Source: Neopestalotiopsis rosae (taxonomy: Eukaryota > Ascomycota > Sordariomycetes > Amphisphaeriales > Sporocadaceae). Taken from it: a DNA stretch of 64,000 bases. The position numbers were made by a program, and so were the translations under genes. Each line of letters begins with the position of its first letter. Positions within the stretch are counted from its first letter, which is position 1. The notes below the pieces were generated by a model. The model made no database searches. It was not told the origin of the DNA and saw only the letters and a list, made by a program, of their open reading frames with translations. Location: the NCBI GenBank assembly GCA_023078685.1, contig JALGAS010000005.1:372001-436000 (forward strand), given 5' to 3'. Positions 48,440 to 60,127 of this stretch are shown in pieces.

Positions 48440-50260
48440 ATATAATTAATAAGCGAATCGCTAGCTAATTTAAATTTTTTTATTATTAAAGTTTTATTTT
48501 TTATTTTTTTATTAAAAATAATAATATTTTCGTATAATAAATTAAATTTATAATTCGCTATTTAAATATATAAAAAAAATTTTATATTTTTATTTTAAAA
48601 TTTATATTTATTTATTATATTTTTAAACGATTTTATACGATTAAATCGCTAGAAAATTTGCCTAACGCGATATTATAGCTAATTTAAAAAAATTAACGAT
48701 TTCCGGAAAAAAAATAATTATTTTTTTTATTTTCGATTTAAATACGCGATTATTTCCGCTTTAATATATATATATTAAAAATATAATAAATTAATTATTA
48801 GCCGATCGCGGCGCGGAATATATTAATATTAATTAAATATATAATTTTATTAAATAAATATTATTTTTTCGGACGCGTTATAATTATAAAATAAATTATA
48901 ATAAAATTTTATATAAAAATCCGATTATATATAACGCGTAATTTATACGTATAAAAAAATTATCGCCGAAAACGCAATTTAATTAAAAAATATTTATAAT
49001 TTAAATAAAACCGGATTTATAATAAGCGTTATTATATTTAAAATAATTATTATAAGCTTAAAAAAATATATTAAATTAAAATAAATATAATAAAAAAATA
49101 AAAATTAATTTATAATTATCGCCGTTATAAATATAATAAATTACACGATATTGCTTTTTATTATTTTTTAAAATAAAATTTATTTTATTTTTTAATATCG
49201 TTATATATAAATATTATTTAATTAAAAAATTAAAATATTTAATAATAATTAAATAATTAACGAATTTAATTTAAATTTTATATAATATTTTAATTTTTAT
49301 ATTAAATTATATTTATAAAATATAAAACGCTTTTTTATTTTTAACGGTTATAAAAATTATTATTTAGAAATTTTCGAAAATTATTATAAAAAAAATAATA
49401 TTATTATTTTTTATATATTTATTTATTTATTTTATAAATTTTAATTTTTTAATATTAAATATTTTAGCTTATTAAAATAAATTTATAATCGCAAAATTAA
49501 AAATTTTATACGGCGTTATATAATTTATATTTTAAAAAAAGATTTTTTTTATATTTTATAATATTTATATTATATTAATAATTTTAAAAAATATTTAAGC
49601 TAATTTTAAAAATATTAATTTAATATTTTTTAATTTTAAATATATTATTTTAAAATTAAAACCGGTAATAATAATCCGAATTTTTTTGCTAAATTTTAAA
49701 ATTTTATTTTATTTTTAAGCTTTAATAATATTTAATAATATTAAAAAAAAGATTTTATAATTAATATATATTAAAAACCGAATTTTTATTTATTAAAAAA
49801 ATTCGCTAATATTAATTATTATAATTATAAATTTATTTATAAAAGCTATATATAATTTCTTTTATAAAAATACCTTTTTTAAAAATAAAATCGCTAAATT
49901 AAAAAAAATTAATTATATATTTAATAAGTGTTAAAAAATAAAAAATAAATATTTATAATTTAAAAAAAAATTTATTATTTAAAAAAAATTAAAAATTTAA
50001 ATCGAAAAAAATAATAATAAATTAATAAAATAAAAAAATAATAATAATAATTATTATTTAAAAAGAATAAAAGCGCGCGTTCGGCGTTATAATATTTACG
50101 GTAACCCCGGATATAATACGCGAATTTATATAATTAAAATAAAAACGTCCGATAAAATTTTTTTAAAATAATTTAATTAAATTTATTACGTAATAATTAA
50201 ATTTTATAAATTTATAATTAAAAAATCCGGTTTAACTAACGATTCGCTTATTAATTACGT
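48440..50260 (+). pseudogene. Fot1/pogo-type transposon, copy C (full length, 1821 bp)
   Basis: Both ends carry the family terminus (ATATAATTAATAAGCGAATCG at left, CGATTCGCTTATTAATTACGT at right) and both are flanked by TA, the expected target duplication. The plus strand preserves a transposase relic, with NIYNLNKTGF at about 48990-49020 matching NFDETGF of the DDE_1 family, but with numerous stops. It is the uninterrupted reference for copy B and shows the pre-insertion target site of the LTR element near 49670-49680. Confidence 0.85.
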
Positions 50261-50330
50261 TATTTAATAAAATATTTTCGTAAAAATAAAATTTATTATA
50301 AATATAATTAATAGCTTAAATTTATAATAA

Positions 50331-50545
50331 ATTAATAGCGCATTTAATTACCTTTTTATTTAATTACCTTATTATAACCGGCTATTATATTATAGCCAGC
50401 CCCACCCCGGCCCCGACTATTTTACCGGTCGGGGATATATATAAATCTTTGCCGGGCTTAAGGATTATTTATTCTCCAGCTTCGTTAATATACTTAATTA
50501 TACCTTATGCTAAGCAAAAACCGGCTTTAATATAATACCGTAATA
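50331..50545 (-). repeat. ~214-bp solo-LTR-like repeat, copy 4
   Basis: This inverted copy lies 70 bp right of pogo copy C. It ends (minus-strand start) TATTACGG. It is uninterrupted and was used to define the insertion in copy 2. Confidence 0.65.
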
Positions 50546-51539
50546 ATAATTTTACTCACCTTATTAATTAATTAGGGGTAGTTTTAGTTACCTAAGTGAA
50601 TAATTACGGTTTCCTTTTATTAATTATTAAAAACTTTTATTAATAATTATTAAAATTCGAAGAAAACGAATCAAAGCAAAATAATTAATTTATTTTTTAA
50701 TTACCGTTTAAAACGATAATTATAAAGTTATTTTGTTTAATTTGCTTATTTTAATAATAAGCTATAAATTATTTTAATTCTTTTATTATTAGTTTTTATT
50801 ATTTAATAATTTAATTATAGCCCGTAATTTAATTTTAATTAAGCGATTAATTAATTAACCGTGTTTTACTTAAGTCATTAAAATAAAACTCATTATTTTA
50901 ATTATTAGCTAAAGTGAAATTTAATAAGTTTTTAAGCCTGCTAAATTCAATTTAAATTCAAAATTTAAACTTAAGCTGCCAACTCTTTTAATTATATAAA
51001 GCTTCATTATTTTAACTTTTAATTAATAAAGCTAACTTTATTAAAAAGCGATTATAAATTAAGACTTATATATTAACGAGACGGGGTAATATAGGCCGTG
51101 AAAATTTAGCGTAAAGTTAATAATATTTAAGGTTAGCGTAAAGTTAAAGTTAATAGCTTTATAACCAGGGTAGGAATGCAGTTAACTTAACTGCATGAAA
51201 TCCGGACTGCAACTTAATTAACTGCAATTAGTTAAAATCCGGACTGCAACTAACTGCAGTTAGTGAAGTTAAAACTTAAACTTAACTGCATTAACTGCAG
51301 TTAATAACTGCACTAACTGCTAACTGCAATTAAAATTCAAATTAAATAATAAGTTATTTAAAAATATTAAAAATAACTGGTTTTTAAATTCTTTTAATTG
51401 ATAATTAAGTTAGTTCTCGATATTTAATAATAATTAATATTAAAACTAATTATTTTTATTTTTACTTATTTATTTTTATTTAATCGTTCCCAGGTAAGCT
51501 GTCTCACTTTTTAATAAAATCGGTAAATTATAATTTTCA

Positions 51540-51920
51540 CTTATTTATTATTGCTTATTACTGCTTATTACGGCTTATTATTAATTATTATTACTATTTA
51601 TTAGTTTTAATTATTATTGCTTATTATTGCTTATTATTGCTTACTACGGCTTATTATTAATTATTATAATTATTTATTAATTTTAATTATTATTTTAACT
51701 GCTTATTATTATTACTACGGCTTATTATTAATTATTATTACTATTCATTAGTTTTAATTACTATTTTAATTACTTACTACTGCTTATTACGGCTTACTAT
51801 TAATTATTATTATTATTTATTAATTTTAATTACTATTTTAATTGCTTATTACGGCTTATTATTTATTACTATATTTTACTATTTTTTAATAATTTGAATT
51901 ATTTTTAATCGCTTACTACA
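51540..51920. repeat. Degenerate minisatellite inside the hAT element
   Basis: About four imperfect units of roughly 90-110 bp are built from CTTATTACGGCTTATTATTAA and CTATTTATTAGTTTTAATTA. They lie between the left end of the hAT element and its transposase start, where regulatory sequence would be. Confidence 0.7.
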
Positions 51921-52321
51921 GCTTATTACTTCATTTTATTATTATTTTATTAATAATATTTATTTTTAACTGCTTACTATTGCTGATTAAACGATTTTAT
52001 TTTTAGATTTCTATTTTGAAACTTTCTTTTTTTAAAATATTCATTTTTTATAAATATACCGGTTTCCCCCCGATATTCGAATTCTTTTTTTCCTTCACTA
52101 CACACTTAACTCCTATTATTTAATGGTAATTATATAACACTATTTAATTTACTATTACATTTACTTTTATACTTAAACCTAGTTTACCGGTAATTCCACC
52201 TTTACCCACCTTATATAAAAGGATTTTTAACCCTTTAAAACAACACCTTTTATAAATTATTTTATCGATTATCACCCCTTTTATTTATTTATTTTATTTG
52301 TTATTCCATAAAAAAACCATA

Positions 52322-55254
52322 ATGGATTCAGATACGGCACCGGAAACGGACTTTATTGCCGAATCCTCTTAGTCACGGTCAATTTTATCATCGAAATACG
52401 GTAACGATAAAGAAAATAAACTGGATTTCCAATTACCACCTATCGAAAAATCGGATATTTACATTTTTAAAAATGAATTATTCACCCGGGTTTTATTACT
52501 TATTAATTTATTGAAACCACAAGAAATGGAGCTTCGATGCATTATATAAGTTTCACTTTATTTTATTAATTTTATTATTATTCGGTTTAAATTAAAAAAA
52601 AACTAATTATTTTAATTTTAAGGTGTATTTATAAAATAACTACAAAAGTTAAACGCTTTATTGCTTCGAATTAATAACGCCATTACGATTAAAAAACATC
52701 CCGAAATTGCTTATAATAAAGAAACTAAAAAAAACCGTAAAATGCGTAAGTTATTTTATTATTTTATTATTTTATTATTTTATTATTTTATTATTTTATT
52801 ATTTTATTATTTTATTATTTTATTATTTTATTATTTTATTATTTTATTATTAATTAATTACAAAATTACAAAATTAACTAATATTAAATTTTAATAGGTT
52901 CCGAAATAGACTTTATTTTAAATCGATCGATTTTTAAATCTGCAGCTGGTCGAAAACGCCCCCGAACAAATACCGATACCGAATTTAACGAAAATAAATT
53001 TTATAATAAAATACTGAATTTTATAATCGATAATAATTTATTTTTCGCTGTTTTGGATTCTAATTCGACTAAAGACTTATTCGAATATTTAAAAAGGTAA
53101 TAATCATTTTATTTATTTATTAATTAATTAATTAATAACTAATAATATTTAATAGGGATTTACCGATTTATAACCGGCATAAAATAAAATCGACTTTAAC
53201 TTCGACTTTTACGAATTCTTTATCCGTTTTTAATAATTCGTTATATTCGAACGTTAAAACACTCGGCAAATTTTCGATTATTATCGATATCTAGTCTTCG
53301 AATAACTAAACTTCCTTTTTAGGAATTATTTGCTATTTTATCGATACCGAATTTAATTTAATTTACAAATTAATCGGTTTCGATCCTATTAACGATAAAT
53401 ACACCGGTTTTAATATTTTTAACGAATTTAAAAAATCGGTATCCATTTATCCTGCAAAAACGGATTTAAGGAATATTATCTCGTAAGTTTTATTTATTTT
53501 TAAAATTTATTAATTATTTTATTAATTATTAATTAATTATTTTAAAGAGTTACCCGGGATAACGCCCGAAATAACGATACCTTTTTAAAATCGTTTTGAT
53601 CGAATTATTTATCCGAAACCGACACCGAATTTACGAACGATATTCGCTGTATTTCCTACGTTTTAAATATCGTGGTTCAAACGATTTTAAAAACGTATAT
53701 ATCGAATACCGAAAAAAACGATAATTTAATTATGGATTATATTAATTTATACGTTCCATCGTTAAATAATAACCAACCGTTTGAAATACCGGAAAATTCG
53801 AGTTTTGATAATAAGTTATTTATTTATTAATTTTTATCTTAATAACTTAATAATTAATTAATTAATTTTTAGATTTAATTAATCGAACCCGTCGAATGGC
53901 TATTTTAACGAAATATACCTCTGAAATCCGGAAATTATTAGCAGAGGGTATTTCAAAAGCTAAAACCGATGGTTTACTTAATTACGGTTATAATAAAACC
54001 AAAATTCCAAATGGTAAGTCTTTTAATTATTTTATTTTTTATTTTATCTTTTATTTTATTAATTATTTTATTAATTATTTATTAAATTCTTACATTCGGT
54101 GGAATTCGATTTATCGTATAATTTCGGTTATTTTTAAATTAAAAGAACCGTTAAATTACGTTTTTCGAAATACCGAAAACGAAGAATTTATTAAGATATT
54201 TTTTAACGATGCCGACTAGTTTTTATTAACCGAATTAAAACGGGTTTTTAAAATATTTATAAAACCTTCCGTTAAATTATAAGGGGAGGTTTATACCACT
54301 TTACCCCGGGGTTTTTTATATATTTATAAAATATACAAAGACTTAAAGTTTCTTTATCGAGAGTATAGGCAATAAATAGTGGAAACTCCAGAATTAATAA
54401 ATTTTATTTATTTTTCACTTTTTTTATTTATTTATTAATTAATTAATTAATTAATTAACTAATTTAATAAAAACCTATTTTAACCGATTTATGCGTAGCT
54501 ATTTAAGCCGGTAGAAATAAATTAAATAATTATTTCCCCCGAAAGCTTACCGCAAATCGGTTAAAGTTTTATAAACCATCAATTTTAAATATTATTTTGG
54601 ATCCTCGATTCAAAATATCACATTTTCGAAATAACGGATTATTATTCTTTTATCTAACGATTTATTAAGATATTCTTCGAATTTTTCAAAGGGAATTTAT
54701 AAAATAAGTTATTTATTAATTCTTTTATTAATTTATTAATTCTTTTATTAATTTAATAAATAGGATAAGAGAGGGAAAAAAAAGGGGATATTAATCCATT
54801 CGAATTAAACGAAGATGCCTCTTCTGCGGACGAAGAAAACGATATTTTCTTAAATCGAACAAGGATTCGTATCGAAAATAAATGTGAGAAGTATATTAAC
54901 GACGACGTTGCTACCATCCACGTAAATTATTTATTTAAATTTAACGGTTTTATTTCTTTTAATTAATTAATATAATAGGAGGAACCACTGAATTATAGGA
55001 AAAATAACCAATATAAATTTCCTATTTTAGCTATTTTAGCCCGGCGTTATTTAGCTATTTCCGCCACTTCAGCTGGTTTAGAACGGGTATTTTCCATTTC
55101 AAGTTTTATTATTTCTAAAAATAGGAATAAATTAGCACTTAAAACGATTAAATCGTTAATTTTATTAAAGAGTTAGGGAGTTAAATCGGTAGAGGAACTT
55201 AATAAATCGATTAACAAAGAAATGGATAATTCGGAGGAAGAAGAGGAAAATTAA
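52322..55254 (+). pseudogene. hAT transposase, intron-containing, with RIP-type stops
   Basis: The relic starts at ATG 52322 (MDSDTAPETD) and ends at TAA 55252-55254 after an acidic tail. Coding segments are separated by AT-rich introns with GTAAGT/GTAATA donors and TAG acceptors. In order one can read ILNFIIDNNLFFAVLDS (about 53010-53060), SFLGIICYFIDTEF (about 53320), IRCISYVLNIVVQ (about 53640-53680) and the C-terminal dimerisation domain with ILARRYLAISATSAGLERVFS (about 55020-55100, the hATC signature). Stops fall at positions explained by C-to-T in CAG/CAA or G-to-A in TGG codons, for example after IAESS. The gene is therefore inactive as read, though much of it survives. One intron contains an 8-bp satellite at 52751-52850. 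Confidence 0.85.
52751..52850. repeat. 8-bp satellite (ATTTTATT)n inside a transposase intron
   Basis: About twelve perfect tandem copies of an 8-bp unit lie directly downstream of a probable GTAAGT donor in the hAT transposase relic. The 77-codon frame across it is an artefact. Confidence 0.85.
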
Positions 55255-56090
55255 TTAAATTAAAATTAATTTTATTAGGTTTTATTTTATTTATTTTAAA
55301 ACGTTAATTATTAAAAATAATTAATTAAGCTTTTTAAAATTAAAATTAATTAAAAAATGTAATTAGCAGTTAATTTGCAGTTAACTTGCAGTTAACTGCA
55401 TTATTAACTGCATTAACTTAAGTTAATTTAAGTTAGTAGAATGCCGGACTTAAACTAACAAATAACTGCATGCAGTTAGTGAAAGTCCGGACTGCAACTG
55501 CACTAATTTAAGTTAACTGCAACTGCACTAATTAACTGCAGACTGCCTTTCCTACCCTATTTATAACTTATTAATTTAAAGAATAAATTAAACCCATTTA
55601 TAATGTTTAAATTAAATTCATAAAACCGCTAATTTTAATTTATTCGGCTTGTAAGCTTTTATTTTACGGTTTTATTCATTTTATTATCGAACTTTTAAAA
55701 TTAATTAGTTTTTATAAAATTTTAAATATTTTAAAAGTTACTTTTAAAAGAATTATTTTAAATTTAATAAAATCATTAAAATAAAAATAATAATACCGTT
55801 AAATTTTTAATAACTTAATATTTATTTTTAATTATTATTTACGGTTTTTTTAATTATTTTTATTGAAATTCTTAATTTTTTAAAAATTATTAAATTAAAT
55901 AAGTTAATTTAAATTCAATTAATTACTTAAAAAAACTTAATTTAAGTAAATTCACTTAAACTTAAACTTAAAACTCAAACTTAAGCTGCTAACCTTATTA
56001 ATATTAAATATTTTCGAACGATTATTAATAATAATATTATAATTATTATATTTTTTTTATTTATAATTATTTATTATCGCTTATTATTCA

Positions 56091-56427
56091 ATAACGGTCA
56101 CATAAAACATGGTCGGATATTTCCACTCTAAGCGAAAAGATCCTGTTTACATCGGGAGCATTAATGGGGTAGGTGGAGTGCAGCACGTTGCATCGTGCAC
56201 TCGGCCTTGGCGCTGCGAGGCACAGACTGCTACTGGTCGTCACCGCGATCAAGGACGCTGAACTTCGCCTACGCATGAATCAGTCCTGGCTACGTGCAGC
56301 AGTGCTACTCACCAAAAGACACGACATGCTTTTCCGCTAGGCTTTGCTGCGTGGATTACCTACCTTGTGCACCCATGCGTATCAAGAAACAGCGCGACGG
56401 CCCGGCGCAGAGTTCCCCGCGCTTAAG
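56091..56427. other. Right boundary of the AT-rich island and NLR gene upstream region
   Basis: Composition returns to normal at about 56.09 kb. The stretch must hold the promoter and 5' UTR of the HET-NB-ARC-TPR gene. An in-frame ATG at 56344 would add 28 residues without domain similarity. Otherwise nothing is recognised. Confidence 0.5.
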
Positions 56428-59400
56428 ATGCGCCTCCTCCACCTCGACGATGACGGTGAGCTCAGTCTCACCAAGGACTTCACCGGCGAAATACCACCAT
56501 ACGCCATCTTGTCACATACATGGGATGCCGAGGAGGTTACTTTCCAGGATATGACGGAGCAGAAGGGGAGAAACAAAGCTGGCTATAACAAGATCTTGTT
56601 TTGCAGCCGCCAGGCAAAGAGAGGCGGGCTCGCCTATTTCTGGGTAGACACGTGCTGCATCGACAAATCAAGCTCGGCAGAGTTGGCAGAGGCCATCAAC
56701 TCCATGTTTCAGTGGTACCGCAACGCCGTGCACTGCTATGTTTTCCTGTTAGATGTCTCGACAAGAGCTGAAACGGGTGATACTGCATGGAGGCATGAAT
56801 TTGAAGGGAGCCGGTGGTTCACCCGCGGATGGACACTTCAAGAGCTTCTTGCGCCCCCGTCTATTAGGTTTTTCTCAAAGGAGGGCGATGATCTGGGCAG
56901 CCGGGAGTCCTTGCAGAATGTTCTACACAATATCACCAAAATCAACATCTCTGCGCTTTGCGGCGAAAGGGCATTGGACTCCTTTAGTGTGCTTGAACGA
57001 ATGACCTGGTCTCAAGGTCGTCAAACGACGAGAGCCGAAGATGCCGCATACTGCCTTCTAGGTATATTTAATGTCAGCATTGCTGTAATATACGGCGAAG
57101 GAGCAGAAAATGCAAGTTTTCGTTTGCGGAAGGCGATTGAAGAAAAGATCGGCGAAACGGCTAGAGAACGGAGTAAGCGACTTGCGATAACTATATCTAT
57201 GGCAATGAAAACTAACCTCTTTCTCAGAAACATCCGAAGGGCCTCACGTGCTGCTACCCTTTGGCCAGAATGAAGACTTTGTGGAAAGAGGAAACATTCT
57301 CACAGATCTAGTCGAAAAGATCCTGCCGGGCGCAAAGAATAACGACTGCCAAAGAACAGTCCTAGAAGGGCTCGGAGGCGTAGGCAAAACACAAATTGCC
57401 CTCGAGGCAGCGTATCGAGTTTGTGATCGAGATCGAGACTGCTCCGTCTTTTGGGTTCCTGCCATTACCGTGGCAACTTTCGAAAATGCCTATCGCGAGA
57501 TTGGTCGACTGCTTGGTACAACCGGTATCGAGGATGACAAGGCAGATGTAAAAGGCATGGTCAAGACAGCACTCGAAAGGACTGCTGGCAGGTGGTTGCT
57601 GATTGTTGACAATATTGACAATGTCGAGCTCCTAACCAGCGATGGCTTGCAAGACTTTCTCCCATTTCACCAGAAGGGCTCCATTCTGTTCACGACGCGC
57701 AACCATGAAGTTGCGGTGCGGCTTGGTGCTTCGGCTAGAAGCACGCACAAGATTAAAGAAATGAACGAGGCTGAAGCACTTGAACTGCTGCAAAGCGGAC
57801 TAACACAGCGGCAATACCACGATGCACAAGCCACGAGTGACCTTTTGCAGCATCTGGTCTACCTGCCACTCGCCATCAAGCAAGCATCGGCATATATGGC
57901 AATCAGGGGCGTAACGACGGCGACTTATCTACGGTATTGCCTGGAATCGGATGAAAAGCAAATCGAGCTTCTAAATGCGGATTTCGAAGACAGGTGGCGG
58001 TATTCTCGAGACACAAACCCAATCACCACGACATGGCTCATCTCATTCCTCCATCTCGAACAAACGTATCCACTGGCGGTGGACTATCTGCAATTCATCT
58101 GCTTCCTGGCCGAAAAGGATATACCAGTCTCACTCTTACCAGGTGGCGAAATGAATGCAGCAAAGGACGAGGCAATCGGCATCCTTGAAGGATATGCATT
58201 TATTTCATTCCGGGAGCGACGAGAGGCCTTTGACATCCATCGACTGGTGCGGCTGGTAACACGGAACTGGGTTAAGCAGGAGTGGGATGTATACTGCACC
58301 AAAGCCATACAACAACTGGTCAAGGTCTATCCCGTGCCAGTGCATGAAAACCGGCAGACTTGGACAGGATATATGCCACATGCGCTCGAAGCTTTGCAGT
58401 GCCTTCAGCAGTGTACCGAAAAGGAGGCAGAAGCTCGCGTGGTTTTCCGGGTTGCATGTAGTTACTGCAATTTAGGAAAGTACAAAGAGTCAGAAGAATT
58501 ATATCGACGGTCACTGGTGCTATATCAGACAATGTTTGGTCCTGAGCACGCGGATACACTTGCCGGCATGAATAACCTTGCCGACGTGCTTGAAAAACTA
58601 GGGAGGTATCAAGAAGCCGAGCAAATGAATCGCGAGGTGCTGAAGATCAGGATGTCGGTTCTTGGTCCTAACCATGCGGATACACTTATAAGCATGAACA
58701 ATCTTGCTCAAATGCTTAGTAAATTAGGGAGCTACAAAGAGGCCGAGCAAATGGATCGCAAGGTACTGGAAACTAGGAAGTCGGTGCTTGGTCCTAACCA
58801 TCCGCACACACTTACAAGCATGGGCAACCTTGGTCAAGTGCTTAGAGGATTGGGAAAATACGAAGAGGCCGGGGCAATACATCGAGAAGAACTGGAGCTC
58901 ACAAGGTCGATGCTCAGTCCTGACCATCCGCAATCACTTACAGGCATGGACAACTTAGCTTTAACGCTCGATAAGCTGGGAAGGCCTGATGAAGCAGAAA
59001 AAATACTTCGAGAGGCAGTACAGCTGAAGATGTCGGTGTTTGGTCCCGAGCATCTGGAAACACTGATCAGTATGGACAACCTGGCCAGAGTGCTTAACGA
59101 GCTGGGAAAATCCGGCGAAGCGGAAGAGATGCATCGAAAGACACTGGAGCTGATGGTGTCGGTAATTGGTCTCGAGCATCTAGACACAGGCATCGTCATG
59201 AATAATCTCGCCTTGGCGCTTGAAAGCCTGGAGAGGCCCGACGAAGCGGAAGAAATGTACCGAAAGGCACTGGAGCTGTACAAGTCGGTAATCGGTCCCG
59301 AGCATCCGGAAGCACTCATGACTATGTATAACCTGGCCCGCCTGCTCAAAGACTCGGGGAGGTACGACGAAGCCGAAGAGCTATGTCGACATGTCCTGGA

Positions 59401-59545
59401 GTATCGAACTCGAATACTGGGGCCTGCTCACCCGCATACGCTGGATAGTAGTAGGCAAGTACAGCTATTGCTCGACGCTCGTGGCGAACATTGTCGGGAA
59501 GAAAGCTCTAGTGATTCAGAAAGCGAAGGCGGTGTCGGGATATGA
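56428..59545 (+). CDS. HET-NB-ARC-TPR protein (fungal NLR-like), two exons
   Basis: Exon 1 is 56428-57172 and exon 2 is 57228-59545, giving 1020 residues. The 55-nt intron (GTAAGC donor, ACTAAC branch, CAG acceptor) joins ...TARER to KTSEGPHVLLPFGQNEDF in frame. The start MRLLHLDDDGEL is typical of HET proteins. The HET domain (about residues 20-170) shows PYAILSHTW, FWVDTCCIDK and FTRGWTLQELLAP. The NB-ARC domain has Walker A GGVGKT at 298-303, Walker B LLIVDN and the sensor-like ILFTTRN. The C-terminal half (about 653-1003) has seven complete 42-residue TPR repeats of the kinesin-light-chain type (GPEHADTL...MNNLA), with partial units on each side. HET domains trigger incompatibility cell death; NB-ARC switches on nucleotide-dependent oligomerisation; TPRs sense ligands or partners. 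It borders the transposon island directly. Confidence 0.92.
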
Positions 59546-60127
59546 ATATTGTACTATAATTGAGATAAGTCGTATATTTACCTCTGAGCATGATAACTTC
59601 TTTGTGTCCTACTGTAAGACGATTAAAACATGTTGGGAATCTGATTACACGTATCCCCAAGCTAGGTGTCATCGCATTTTAGAAGACTTTGATTTTGATG
59701 TGGTTCTTGAGCTTTCTGAACAGGTTGATTTGAATCTTCCGCGCATTCTGATTCCGGATTCTGCAATAGGGACATGTTTCATGATTATATGGCTTAATTA
59801 GTTCGTAATATTCATTAAATCGTGTCGATCCTGGATTCACCAGGCTATTTAGTTTATATAAATGTCCAGACCTGTACAATCTCGCGTTCAACAGACCTTC
59901 CAGCTGCTGGGAGGTAATTTCTCCAACAGGAATTGCCTGGTGCTGAAACCTAGCATATAAAAAACGGCGACAACAGCCCAAACGAGAGAGCTCATGTCCA
60001 AAACAGAATATAGCGAGCCGCGCAGGGCGAATTGGCCGTCAAAATCGTACAGTAGCCGGCATACTCCCCGCCTTCGCTCCGCCTTTCACGTAAAAAGAGA
60101 ACAGGCATCTATACAGGGTCGGCCGAC
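59546..60127. other. Intergenic region with possible gene relic
   Basis: A minus-strand frame at 59679-59981 (about 100 codons) contains ETCPYCRIRNQ and looks somewhat protein-like, and a plus-strand frame overlaps it. Neither matches a family I know or has a supported start. It may be a relic; otherwise this holds the 3' ends of the two converging genes. Confidence 0.35.

Larger units (their letters stand above)
51166..55559 (+). mobile_element. hAT transposon (4394 bp) with transposase relic and perfect 8-bp target duplication
   Basis: It starts CAGGGTAGGAATGCAG and ends CTGCCTTTCCTACCCTA (inverted ends with one terminal transition). It is flanked by TTTATAAC on both sides (51158-51165 and 55560-55567). 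The subterminal regions carry repeated AACTGCA/TGCAGTTA motifs. It contains the transposase gene relic 52322-55254 and a minisatellite-like region at 51540-51920. It appears less mutated than other elements of the island. Deletion derivatives with the same ends are at 33599-34087 and (fragment) 27420-27558. Confidence 0.9.
22270..56090. repeat. About 34-kb A+T-rich island of RIP-mutated, nested transposons
   Basis: Composition changes sharply at both ends. Inside, long stretches are almost only A and T, and the remaining C and G sit mainly in CpG (for example CGCGTT, TACGCG), as expected when CpA is converted to TpA by repeat-induced point mutation. Repeat copies differ from one another almost entirely by C/T and G/A transitions, and reading frames recovered from transposases carry stops at former Gln or Trp codons. 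No host gene is supported in the island. Stretches not covered by a separate entry, for example 25.3-25.9, 26.8-28.9, 29.4-30.5, 45.4-45.8 and 48.0-48.4 kb, hold only further repeat fragments or unassignable AT-rich DNA. Such islands in ascomycetes are usually heterochromatic; a centromeric role is possible but not shown. Confidence 0.92.

Noticed and set aside
52661..54219. Two short frames (77 and 107 codons)
   Set aside because: They are fragments of the hAT transposase relic running into its introns and satellite, not separate genes.
58834..59349. 171-codon minus-strand frame
   Set aside because: It is an antisense shadow created by the regular TPR repeats of the NLR-like gene.
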